NCBI GenBank assembly: GCA_963920765.1
Contig: OY987246.1
Span: 24,809,167-24,873,166, forward strand
DNA from: Ulota crispa
Taxonomy: Eukaryota > Streptophyta > Bryopsida > Orthotrichales > Orthotrichaceae
Length of the DNA: 64,000 nt
Reading direction: 5' to 3'
How positions within the stretch are numbered: position 1 is the first letter of the stretch; every line of letters begins with the position of its first letter. The notes below the pieces were generated by a model that was not told the DNA's origin, made no database searches, and saw nothing but the letters and a program-made list of their open reading frames with translations. This document shows positions 50,481-61,758 of the stretch, in pieces. The translations under genes were made by a program, and so were the position numbers.

Positions 50481-51330
50481 CCTTCTATCTAGTGCCACAG
50501 ATGGTTCAAAGATTCAAATGCTAAGTATAATAGCAATTTGAAAAGCTCTTTTAATCCTCTAACATCCCTCCAAATTTCAACTCAATTTAAGATACTGTCC
50601 AAAAGTTATGTGGGTTCAAAGTAGAGGCTCTTTTTCATCCTTACAAACTAAACACTGCCTCTATAAACCTCTATAAGTTTTGTTCTATAAATCACTCATA
50701 GAAACGTAATATTAATTTAGAAAGATGATATCATTGGCTACAATCCATAAAATTTTCACTTCAAAACAAAACTCTGTCCAAAAGCTCTAGTCAATCAAAG
50801 TGTGGGTCTCAATATTTTAGCGAGCACCCAAACCCGCAACTTCTACCCACTATAACTTCTTCAATAAAACTCCAAATGAAATGATTAAAGACAATTTGAA
50901 AAACTATGACAACAAACTATCACTCCTAAAAATCTGAGAAGAAAATCTCATATTGTCCAAAAGTTGTAGCTCTTCAAAGTCTCGGCTTTCTTCTAACAAA
51001 AGGGTAGCCACCTGCAAACCTTCACACTTCCATAACTTTTTCGTCCAAGCTTCAAACCTCAAGTTTAAAGACTTTCTAAAAAGCCAATATTAAGATAAAC
51101 ACTCCCTCTAAATTTTGTTGCAAAATGAAATACAGATCATAAGTTATAGCTTGTCAAAATCTCAGCCTTTCTTCATAGTTTGGCTTTTTGACTCCAAAAT
51201 TCAAACACTCATAACTTTTGCATCATAACTCCAAATCAAACTTGCAAATTTATTTTGGAAATATAATTACACAAGAAACAATCTCCTCAAATTTCAATTC
51301 AAAATCATGTATACACAAAAAAAAATCTCA
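50481..51330. repeat. Very degenerate tandem repeat, about 160-180 bp period
   Basis: The phrase CATAACTT(C/T)T..CAT..AACTCCAAAT and a following AATCTCAG/AAAGTCTCGG block recur near 50,865, 51,030 and 51,210, with weaker earlier copies. Not coding in any frame. Confidence 0.5.
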
Positions 51331-51654
51331 CATCAAAGTTTTGGAATTTTTCCCCTTCTTCCCACCAACATTCATACACTAACTTCCAACAATTAAGGAA
51401 TCTTTTCTCCATAATTTTGACCCTATCTAAAGTAGGGAGGTGGGGCACATCAGCCCATGCCCTCCCTATCCTAACCCCACCATAAATGCCAAACCTTTTT
51501 TCCTTTCACACCTTTCCTATTGACTTCTAAACCTTTAGTATTTTTATTTAAACAAAGGCAAAATATATGAGCTTCTAAAACACCTAGATAAACATATGAA
51601 AATAATTAAATTACAAAATAAATACCATCGTAAAATGGCCACGTGCCCTTGCGA

Positions 51655-51950
51655 GCATATAATAGCGTCAAACGCTTGTCTTCAGTCGCCAAGTCGTGGA
51701 CTTGGTTGGCTAGAGAAGCGATCGTCTCTAGTCGCCCGCCGGTCCGGGTTCGAATCCCATCGGACTTGTCGAGCGGTGATGGCGGCTCACGGCTTGGCAG
51801 CTAGTGAGACAGGAAATTGGCCCAGCCAACCCGCTACCTACCCCCTGAGCTATGCATGTGACAAGACGGCGCAACGCACTGGAATCTATGGCCGCTGCAC
51901 TGTCACCAAACCGTGGTCTTCATCACGACCACCTCTTTTGCCTCAACTAT
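51655..51950 (+). repeat. Possible tRNA-derived SINE or tRNA-like GC island
   Basis: A GC-rich 300-bp island in AT-rich DNA. It holds a perfect Pol III B-box core GGTTCGAATCC (about 51,748-51,758). About 40 bp earlier lies a rough A-box-like GGTTGGCTAGAGAAG and an inverted CTAGAG...CTCTAG. The T-arm pairing is imperfect, so it is not an intact tRNA. The open frame 51,596-51,961 across it is not convincing. Confidence 0.45.
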
Positions 51951-51961
51951 TGATTTATTGA

Positions 51962-52734
51962 AATCAATACAAACATAAATATATAACGAGTATCTACATG
52001 ATGGAGATATCACCATCGGGACACCGCAACTCATAATCCTCTTGGGATTGCCCCTTTGCCATCCTCCCAGCCTTGATGCACCCCTCGTCCCCTCTTCTAT
52101 TTTTGGGTACATGAAACTCCTTTGGATTTTGGAACAAGGCACACGTAAGAGCCCCTTATACTGCACAAGCACGAAGGGTTTTATTATGTGTGCAATTCTT
52201 GTAGCAAACTCTAAGAGGAGTTTGAAATCCCATTATGTAATCAGTTTTGGCGTTGTCAAGGAACACATGAGGCTAATCATAAGATGGATTGAAGAATTGC
52301 AAAATGATTTGTTTGAGTATCAATTGCATTTACTAACTTGTCTCATAGAAACTAGCTCTTTGGGCTCTGCAAGTTTCTTGTGAGTGTTGTATAGAAACCA
52401 TTCTTGTGTTGAGGCTGTGAGCTTCTTGTTTTGTTTTGCAAGTAGATTGAAGACAATTTTCTCATATTATGCTTAAATGTCCCACCTTTGCTATACCATT
52501 ACTTACAAGTCTTCTATACCCGTTGAATTGACGGGGTGATATAGGATCAAGGATTCCAAATATATTTCACAAAGAACTTTGACTCTATTCAATACTACTT
52601 TGGACCTTCTAATACATCATTCTAATTTAATTTACATCTTGCTTGCTAAATCCTTTGTTCCATTTGTAGACTCACCATCAATACTATGACCAAATTTTAA
52701 CGATTTAAAGGTGGTCATCCATCCTTCATACTAT
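51962..52734. other. Non-coding stretch
   Basis: No gene recognised. Short opposing frames at 51,903-52,172 (-) and 52,042-52,383 (+) overlap and lack domains. Confidence 0.4.
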
Positions 52735-52960
52735 CCCCATGACTATCCCCATAACCATCACCCCCCTCTATAACCATCACCCATGGCCCCTCCATGGCCA
52801 TACCCCCGTGGCCCCTCCATGGCCATACCCCCGTGGCCCCTCATGGCCATCCCCATGGCCCCCTCATGGCCATCCCTCCAAAACCCCCTCATGGCCATCC
52901 CCCCATGACCCCTCATGGCCATCCTCCATGACCCCTTCATGGCCCTTCCCTGATCCCCCA
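52735..52960. repeat. C-rich minisatellite, CCCCTCATGGCCATCC type
   Basis: About a dozen imperfect units of 14-22 bp built on CATGGCCAT with C-runs, degenerating to ATCCCCATC units up to about 53,055. Strong C bias on the plus strand. Open frames (Pro/Trp/His repeats) are by-products. Confidence 0.85.
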
Positions 52961-53059
52961 TCCCCATCTCAATCCGTGACCTGCAATCTCACCCATCCCA
53001 TCCTAAACCCGATCCCCATCTCCATCCTCTAGTCTCGATCCCAATCCCGATCTCTAATC

Positions 53060-54828
53060 AAGAAATGAAATTTGGTTATAAAAATAGTCTTTCATCTAAT
53101 CAATCTTCATCCACATGACTAACCACTACAGACATAACCGCCATCAAATTTAATTATAGACATAGATGTATCTTCATCCCAACAATACTAAGGAAGCCTT
53201 AAGATTATCACATATGGTCCTTTAACTAATTGGCAATGGGTAAGAATTCTAGTGGCCCTCTAAACGGATTGACATTTGTGTCATGTTTGAGATTATTGTG
53301 GTACAAATGTAGGCCTAGGCGCATTTTGTGTGCCTTGTGAAGTTGGCAAAGGGCCAAGACATTTACCAAAGTTGAGTAAAACATATTTTATTTTTGACAA
53401 ACAAAATTTTTGTCAATTCTTCTCATGTGAATAGGAATAAAAATAAGCAAAGGAGAAGGATTGTCTAGTTGTCAAAAAAAACCCTTACATGTTGATATCC
53501 ACAACAATTTGTCATCAACTCTTTAGTAAAGTTGCATGGATGAATTTTTGATCCAATTTTATGCTCAATTTTAAATTGAAAAACTCTTAATTATACTTTT
53601 CATTGGTATATTATTTGTCCCATTTGGTACAACAAGCTAGGCTTCAAGAAAGTTTGTCCCATAGCGCAAGCCCTTGTCTTTGAATAAGTTACCTACTCAA
53701 ACTTCCTCAAGGTAACCTCTCTCAATGCAAAGCCTCCTCCCTCTCTTCCACAACCAACATGTATGCAGTTTTCAAAATTTTAATTAAATTAGGTTATAAA
53801 ACAATGTTGCCCTTCTACCATTGGTCACATTGAGTTGCTAAGTTTAGCAAATTTCTTAACAAATACAACCTTTTTAAAATACAGTTTTCATCCTTATTTA
53901 AGTTTGTCAATCAGTCTTCTTTTACCAATTATTCTCGCTTCTAGACATCAATGTTGATTTATTGTTTGTCTTTTCTAGACTCTACTAAAATTGACCATAA
54001 ACGGTTGCTCTTAGCCCCCATCCTCAACTCTTGGACATATCTAATGCAAAAATGTTCACCAAGTATTTTGTATTTATCAACCACAAATTTTTCTCCTAGA
54101 GAAACACCAGAAGCGTTTTAAAATCCACAACTAAATGTGATGCAATTGTATAAAAAAATTAAAATGAGTTGATGTTGTAATTTATTTCCCCTCAATCCTA
54201 GCATCTGTGAGGCCAATTCTAAAAGCTTTAATCATTGATTAGAAATTTAAAAAACTGGCAATTCATTCCCTAGGATAAAATTTAATAGGAAGGAATGTTG
54301 AATGTATTCTAAACTAGTTCAAAGCTAATAACAAAATCGATTGATTATGTTGTGTTTATTATTAAAACTGGGGTTTAATAAGAAATTGCTAATTGACTTC
54401 AAAGTTTAATCAACATCACATTGACGTGCCTTAAATTGTCATGAATTTTTATTGAGTCCTGAAAGGTCCAGGGATAGTCAAAATTTCTCAAGATGTATAT
54501 ATCTACAAGGGAAAAGTGTCAATTTGGACATTTATTGTCAATTTGAATATGTCAATCAATTTGGTCTTTTTTTTGTTACTTTGGACATTTTTTTGTCAAT
54601 TTGGACACATTTAGTCAATTTGGATGTGTCATTGCAGATAATTTTTCTTATAGCATTATAAAAATGAATCACAAATGCAATTTGGAAGAATGATTTAGTA
54701 AATGACTTTTCAACAAAAAAAACATAATCTATGATTTATAGATCAGTTCTACACAATTGAATCTACTTTCATAGTTGTTAACAAGGATCGCTATTCTCCA
54801 TATCTATTGAAGTTGTTATTAACCCCTG
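53060..54828. other. AT-rich stretch with two dispersed repeats
   Basis: About 53,640-53,755 is the inverted relative of 42,758-42,880. About 54,508-54,640 begins CTACAAGGGAAAAGTGTCA and is followed by GTCAATTTGGACA repeats as at 18,329, a worn CACTA-like end. No gene. Confidence 0.5.
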
Positions 54829-55380
54829 AAGGGTTATCCCCTTGAGGGACAAATGGATTTTGGGCATGTATAGGTAACTAATTTGTGTGATTCTTTAAAT
54901 CTTTTATCACTACAAGAAAAAGGGCCTTTTTTTACCAGGTTTTATGACCACAGAAGAACAAAAAATGGCCATTTGACTTGACTACAGAGAGGCTACAACT
55001 TTGAGTCAAGCTTGGAATTTGACCTAAATGGTTCCCAAAGAAGCGTTCTCGACAATGTTTGGGACCTCAAATGAAACCTGACTTGAAATTCTCAATTTCT
55101 TAACTACACTTAGTCATATATTTATGACTAATATGACTACATGTAGTTAATTTTACCCATATAAAAGTTAAATTGTGACTACGTTTAGTTATGTATATAA
55201 AAAAATCTCTTGATTATTGTAACTGTGGTTTGAAATTTTATGCACTTTTTATGACACATTTTAGTCAAGTTTATTTAGAACTTTGACTAAAATCTCCTAA
55301 AATACAATTATGACTACTATTAGTCATATTTAGTATATTTTATGACTAATTTTCCTAATAAGTATTGTACAAAGTCATGT

Positions 55381-55545
55381 ACATATGCTTAGTTAATGAT
55401 GACTATCAAATATGACTATGTTCAGTCAACTTTGCTCAAAATCATACACTTGTGCAAGCATTTTTATTTTAAATATACACATGCTTAGTCAATGATGACT
55501 ATCAAATATGACTATGTTTAGTCAACTATGTCCAAAATCATTATT
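55381..55545. repeat. CACTA subterminal direct repeat, period about 97 bp
   Basis: The block ATGCTTAGT(T/C)AATGATGAC followed by ATCAAATATGACTATGTT occurs twice (near 55,385 and 55,481), within the TGACTA-rich left subterminal region. Confidence 0.8.
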
Positions 55546-57699
55546 TTTTATAAAAATTGTTATTTCGAATCAAAGCAAGACTATATATAGTCAAATATAG
55601 ATTATTCAATGACTACTACAAGTCATAGAATGTTTGTTAAAACTCTTGCAAAGTATAGTTGAAGACTATGGGTAGTTACATTGTATGAATTAACTTGAGT
55701 AGTTAATCATCTTTGACTATGTGGAGTCATAACTAGATGATTGAATAAATACTACTAGCCATATAAAAATAGTATCTACTATAAGTTCTATAGGTGAAGC
55801 AGCAACTATAAATATTGCTCTAGGGTCTTCTTCTATATTGCTTACATTTCCATGTACCCACGTTTGTCAAGTATCTTCTGCACATTGGTTCATTCTTCAT
55901 AGTTGAACCTATAATCACAAAAGTAAAGCATAAGTTAAAACAACATATAAGAAGATGTTGCAAGTTTTGATTTTGAATTTCAACAAGTTAATAATCTTTG
56001 AAATCACTAGCATACAAGACAATAACAAGAGAAACAAATAAGGAAAATTCAAATACAAATACTTAAAGTTTAGATGCAACTTGAAGTTATGGACACAAAT
56101 GTTTGTGAACTTTTAAAAAGACACAAAATCTCTCAATACAATCACCACCTCTATTGACAAGTAAATCTTCAAAATCTACAAATATAAAAGTTCACGTGTC
56201 TCAACATTGCACACATTGTCAAGTTGTGATGCTTTTGCTTACTAAACTTTGACTACCATTCAAAATACAAATAAAACATCTCCATAAAAGCTTAAACATT
56301 AATCATTATATTGAGGCTAGGATTTTACTTATGTGATTAGTATAGATAGCATTAAGGAGCTTCTACATTAACAAAATAGAATATATCTATACTATAAATT
56401 ATGTAAACAAGTAGAAAACGTGCATAAAATATTTTCTTACTCTTTCTATAATCACAAACAAAGGATACACTTATGCAATAAAACTTAGGCACACATGCAA
56501 AGTAAGTACAATACATTATTTTTTACAATCTCATCTATACAAGTCCAAAATACAAGCACAATCCTAATAAAATTAAACACAAAAAACTTGGACATGTCTA
56601 AAGAGACAATTTGGGTGTTTAAAATACATGTGATTATTATGCATAACATTGCTACCTATAAAAAAGACATGACTATAATTGAGGATATACCAAGATTTAA
56701 AAAGGTAGATGATCTACAACCCCTATTACACTTGTCAATACGTGGTTGTAACTACATAAGGTAATTAAAAGGAGAGTTCTAAACTAGGGAAATAACATGG
56801 CAACTTACAAGAAGGTAGTTCCTTGTGAATGTTGCAGCTGCAAAACACCCACAAAAAAAGTTTGAACTATCAAAAAGAATTTCTGGTACAAAAGTCCAAA
56901 TAATATCTCCATTTAGTTCTTCTTGCATGTTGGACAAAATGCTTACATAGTTCCCTAATTTCTAACCAACATACAATACAACATTCAATGAGAAAGATCT
57001 AAATCATACTACTAAAATCACAAGGTCCTTTGTAATATCACAGAAACATCTATGTAATATTGCACACTGCCTCTAATCTTTACCATCAAAACTCAAGTCC
57101 TTCAAATTGTATAATATACCAATCATACTCCTTAAAAAGGCACCAAAACTATTCAAATGTTAATCAATCTTGCATGAATTCAAAACACATGTTTGGTAAT
57201 AGAAAACAGATAAAACTCTTCCATAAAAAATTGCACACTCACAACCAATGATAATCCTAAGGACAATAGGAATTCGATTATTTAAAGAGGGATCACACTG
57301 CAAGATGCCAATAGTCAATGCTTTTATTACGTTCAATGGCTTCATACATCAATTGTCAAGCAATTCCAATGCGCTTAAACTAGGACACAATAAACTCTAA
57401 GAAGCAGTTTTAATACGCTTGAACCAAGATACAACAAAACTTGTGAAGAGCTTCAAGCTAGCACCTTTGAAAGCAGGAACAACAACAAAAGAAAGTATAT
57501 CAAGTTCAAAGCGAGTTGGCCAAAAATGTCATGTTCTAAGGCAGGAGAAAGCATACTGAGTTAAAAGGTAGTTGACCAAAAACCCAATTTTGTAAGACAA
57601 AAGCAATAGCGAAATGGAAATGAACTGTGAGAAAAAGACAAGTGCAAAGAGCTGCTCTAGATATTGCAACACTAATGCAGTGGTAGGAAAGAGCCAATT

Positions 57700-57950
57700 A
57701 GGGTTACAGGGAAGGAATAGGAAGACAACACCAGTGGTTGCGGAGAAGGGCGAGGCTATGGTAGGAGGAGCAGCGGAGCAGAGAGCCAGAGAGAAGGGCT
57801 GGGAGCTGCAGCCAGAGAGGGAGAGAAGGGCAAGGAGTAGCAAAGAGGGAGACAGCAGCTAGAGAGAAGGGTGGGGAGCAGCAGCGAGAGAGATGGGCAG
57901 GGAAGAGACCCAGAGAGACGGGCGGTGGTTGCAAAGAAGGGTAGGGCCAG
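57700..57950. repeat. Purine-rich degenerate repeat inside the CACTA element
   Basis: Imperfect units of GAGAGAAGGGxxGGGAGCAGCAGC character, far higher in GC than the rest of the element. The phrase GTGGTTGC(G/A)(G/A)AGAAGG occurs near 57,737, 57,925 and 58,818. Overlapping frames on both strands are low-complexity. It may be captured foreign DNA. Confidence 0.6.
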
Positions 57951-58162
57951 GATTTTTGGTGTGCTTGTTGAGGTATAGCAGCCTAAACCGCAGACCTGCA
58001 TTCGGGAAGGAAAAAAAGCTAAAATTGGACAAAATGAATGATATGTGCACATTCATCCACTTTTTCATTAACATAAATTGTTTTCATCCAAAATCTAGTA
58101 GACATTATGTTTGCTCAAGGAGATTGTTGGGAATTGAAAACATAGCAAAGACACAAAAGAGA

Positions 58163-58566
58163 TTAGGTAGGAGGCTCATAAACCGTCCATCTAAGTGCTG
58201 AAACTAGATTTTGGGGAGGTGAAACTTTTTTGAAATATTTTTTAGTAAATTTTCCTTGAAAAACAAGAGGAATTGGCATCTAACTCAAGTTGTTTCATAA
58301 TTTTTGGGGCTTTGTGGACATAGTTATGAAATTTTGAAGTTGAAGTGCATAGGGCTCTAAAATTGTCCACCTCCTCAAATGTACTCCACTTGCACATTTC
58401 TGAAGCCTATGAAGACAGCATGTACAAAGAGCGTACATTTGAGAAAGTGGACGGTTTTAACCTTTACATGCCCAAATCATCAAACTTTGGTGTTTGGAAC
58501 ACCAAAATTTGGTGCCTTGGGCATTTAGGGATTAATGCTTGGACGGTTTCAGAGCCTTCTACCTTA
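58163..58566. mobile_element. AGGTAG-ended hairpin MITE, copy A3, with nested 79-bp element
   Basis: TTAGGTAGGAGGCTCATAAA at the left, inverted partner TTCAGAGCCTTCTACCTTA at the right. It contains the conserved CACCTCCTCAAATGTAC and TTTTGGGGAGGTG motifs. 404 bp, or 329 bp without the nested TTAA element, close to A2 (333 bp). Confidence 0.8.
58457..58535. mobile_element. Minimal 79-bp TTAA element (E16), nested in A3
   Basis: TTAACCTTTACATGCCCAAA at the left and CCTTGGGCATTTAGGGATTAA at the right, 79 bp including both TTAAs, the same length as E2. It interrupts the right half of the A3 inner palindrome. Confidence 0.75.
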
Positions 58567-58841
58567 TAACCAAAGTATGCAAGCCAAGTAGGTTTTCCCG
58601 CTACACTCACGGACAAGTAAAGATAGAAAACAAAAGTCTTTCTCTACTATTGGTCCATGGGATTCCTTTACTAAAGTAAATTCCAGTGAATTCTAGTTAA
58701 CTATGTGGAGAGCGTATATAAGCCAAAGACGTTTCTAGGTAAGATTTAGGCAAAAATTTGCCAAGAAATTAAACACTAACATAGGATATTGGAGAAGAGG
58801 ACTTAAAGATAGCATTGGTGGTTGCGGAGAAGGACAAGACA

Positions 58842-58870
58842 AAGGAAACTTTTTTTTTTTTTTTTTTTCT
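58842..58870. repeat. Poly-T tract
   Basis: A run of about 20 T followed by CTCTTTTTC, close to the end of the G-rich captured-looking block. Confidence 0.7.
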
Positions 58871-59049
58871 CTTTTTCAACCCGGGATTGTTTTGGTTTGA
58901 GAATTTTATACTTGCTCATAGGGTCACAATTAAAAACATACCCTTTTTTTTGGAGTTCCCAAAGTTGTTAAATTTATATAACCGTAAAAATAAATATTTC
59001 AACAACTTATGGTGCCCTTAACAATTAAACATATACTAGGGCCAATTCA

Positions 59050-59960
59050 CATTATGGCCTACCAAGTAGAGAGGCCGTAGAATTGAGTGGCCAAATTTTC
59101 TTGAGAGGTCAAAGAAATGGGTTGAAATTAGGTAAGAAAATCATGAAACTACTAAAATCACAATGATCTCTAGAATATCACATGTGCACCTCTATAATAT
59201 CACATCTCTAGTCTTTGTGATATCAATTAACAATACTACTACAATCACAAAGATCTTCATAATACCACATACACACAATTTGCAATACCACATCATACAA
59301 CTAAAATCATAGCAATTTGTGTAGTATCACATCCTAATTTTTGTAATATCATGTTTTCAATCTTTGTGATATTATATTGCTAAAATTAGCATACTATCAT
59401 ACTACTAAAATCACAAGGCTCTCCATAATATCACATTTTTTACAAAATGTGATATTATAGAGTTCACCAATAGCCACTGCACTTTTGTAATGTTGCATTG
59501 TGTTAAATTGTAATATTATATAGGTACAATGATATTATGAAGGTTAAGCAAAGTGATGTCATAGAAGTTTTAGTTTGAATCTTTTTTTTTGCCTTCAATG
59601 TATTCATCATTGCATGTATTTCATACCTTAAAATTTGTATTGGACATTTCAATTTACAATTATTACTCTATATTCTATCTAAATATATGAAAATCTTATT
59701 CATGTATCACTACAACAAAATGACGTTTTATGGGTTTGAGTTATGGTTGTTGTGAGTCATTTATAATTACAAATGACTCACAACAGTCATAATTTAGAGT
59801 CATAAAATGCCCATTTTGTTGTCATATATGGTATAGTGATTGCATAGCGTAGCAAGCTCCAACAACTAGTCATACTACTAAAATCACAAAAATCTCTCTA
59901 ATATCACATCTACACCTTTGTAATATCATATCTCTAGTCTCTTTTGATATTATCACAAAG
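59050..59960. repeat. Cluster of TAATATCACA motifs inside the CACTA element
   Basis: The phrases ACTACTAAAATCACAA and TAATATCACAT, with complements TGTGATAT(C/T), recur roughly every 40-60 bp. A related copy lies near 57,010-57,050. The cluster is split by a small CACTA-ended hairpin at 59,708-59,838. Confidence 0.7.
59708..59838. mobile_element. 131-bp palindromic CACTA-ended hairpin
   Basis: CACTACAACAAAATGACG at the left. The right side carries CATTTTGTTG and ends TAGTG. The centre is an inverted pair of GTTGTGAGTCATTTATAATT. No clear target duplication. It may be a CACTA-derived miniature element. Confidence 0.6.
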
Positions 59961-60070
59961 ATACAATTTGAAAACCTACCAAAATTTTTACTTTGCATTC
60001 TATCTAACATATGAAAATCCTACTACAATTCTAATGCTAAATGCATAGTGTAGCAAGCACCAACCGCTAC

Positions 60071-61518
60071 TTAATCCCCAAAGGACTAAGCTATATTTTC
60101 ATCAAAACTGCTCCAAAATTACCACTTCTAAAACCAGTACCAAATTTTAGGAAAGAACACTTTTTCATACACAAAACTGTAAGACTGTGTGGAACAAAAG
60201 TTTCAAAATATGTAAAAAAAATTCAAAAAATTTCTCCATGTAGATTGTAAGATACTTATGAGTTTGAATTAACAAAAAGCCATTTTTTATCCTTGCAAAA
60301 ACTTGGGCAGTTATACTTCACAAGGTCACATTTGTATGAATTGTTTTCAAAATGCTTATAACTCTTTGGATTCATTCTTCAAAGCAAGTTGGATGTATAC
60401 TTGAAAATTTTTAAATCATTTGGAATTGTACAACATATGGAAAATAATAGTAAGTAAAAAGAAGTAGAGAATGTTCAAAACACTAAATTGTTGAATTAAT
60501 TTGTGGAAATGGATAATGCCAATCCCAACAATTTTGCAATTGTAACAAATAAATTACGTTATTTTTTATTTTATTTTTTCATAAATATTGAAAATTGAGT
60601 AAAATAAATGACTTCAGTTTTTTTTTCAATAGAAAATCTATTACTACTCGCAAACAAAAAGTGCTCATAATTTTTTATCTCATCAATCAAAATGGAATGA
60701 TTCAAAGCTTTCCACATACACATAATCCCCTAAAGGACCATTGTCCCTTTGGGGGACAAATGGGATTTCAAGCATGTACCTCTAGCTTAACTACTTTACG
60801 TGATTTTTTAAAACTTCATCAAAGGTGAGGATTTCAAAGATCTACTTGGGAATGTAATTTTTTCTTCATTCCAACATTTATAGAAGAAGTTAAAAATGAA
60901 AATTGAGAAACCACACCTACTTGCAAATTAAAACTTCTCATAACTTTCATCTCATCTATCAAAATTGAATGATTCAAAGCTCCCCACATCTATGTAAGTC
61001 TAAAGAACTTATATCAGATTTTTATTTGAAAAAATGAAATTTTTAAAGATTTTTTTGGTTGCCTGGGGAGCATCATTTTCTAGATTTTCATTTTCAACTT
61101 CTTCAATAGATGTCGGAATGATGAAAAAGTTACATTCCCACATAGATCTTTGAAACCCTCACCTTTGATAAAAGTTTCAAAAAATCACGCAAAGTAGCTT
61201 AGCCATAGGTACATGCCTAAAATCCCATTTGTCCCCAAAAGGGACAATGGTCCTTTAGGGGTTAAACTAGTTTTAAGTTTTTATTTTGAAAAACTGAAAT
61301 TTTTCTAATCTATCCAAACTTCCTGGCCAAGAAAAGAAGTAACATATTTGGCCATAACTTTTTGCTCATAATTCCAAATGCATTGAAATTTAGTGCATAT
61401 GAAAGATATTCCTCATACACACCTTCTAAAACCAACCTAAAGCATGAAAATCTCCAATTTCATGCGCTTGCCTAATATTGCTATGTTGCCAAAAATATAG
61501 CTTGGTCCTTTAGGGATT
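60071..61518 (-). mobile_element. TTAA element, 0.93-kb subfamily (E18), carrying nested E17
   Basis: The left end is TTAATCCCCAAAGGACTAAG; the right end ATAGCTTGGTCCTTTAGGG has its TTAA decayed. Its interior at 60,400-60,560 matches E9 (34,980-35,110) inverted. About 907 bp without the nested foldback. Confidence 0.7.
60723..61265. mobile_element. Foldback TTAA element, about 543 bp (E17), nested in E18
   Basis: The left arm starts ATCCCCTAAAGGACCATTGT and the right arm ends ACAATGGTCCTTTAGGGGTTAA. Arms of about 200-250 bp are complementary, sharing CCCCACATAGATC-type and ACATTTAT-type blocks. Like E3, each arm derives from the first part of the 0.93-kb element, but the two foldbacks have different arm lengths. 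Confidence 0.8.
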
Positions 61519-61758
61519 TGCCTTTAAAGGACATAGCTACTATAATACATAGTATGGACACTGCTCTATAATTAGCATTTGCTACCAATGTATTTTTAAT
61601 ATTTGGGATCTTAACTACCTCACTAGAACACCATTGATCTATATTCTAACTTTTGTGTTGATCTCAAATGTAATAAAGGTGTGGATGCACTCCAAATACA
61701 AGAGGAATACCTTGTATTTTACTAGTCGCAAAGGGCTACTTTGTCCTTTAAGGGTTAA
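61515..61758. mobile_element. TTAA element, 0.23-kb subfamily (E19)
   Basis: The left end is worn (ATTTGCCTTTAAAGGACAT); the right end is TTTGTCCTTTAAGGGTTAA. Collinear with E12. It abuts E18 directly. Confidence 0.7.

Noticed and set aside
52739-53032. Pro/Trp/His-repeat open frame
   Set aside because: By-product of the C-rich minisatellite.
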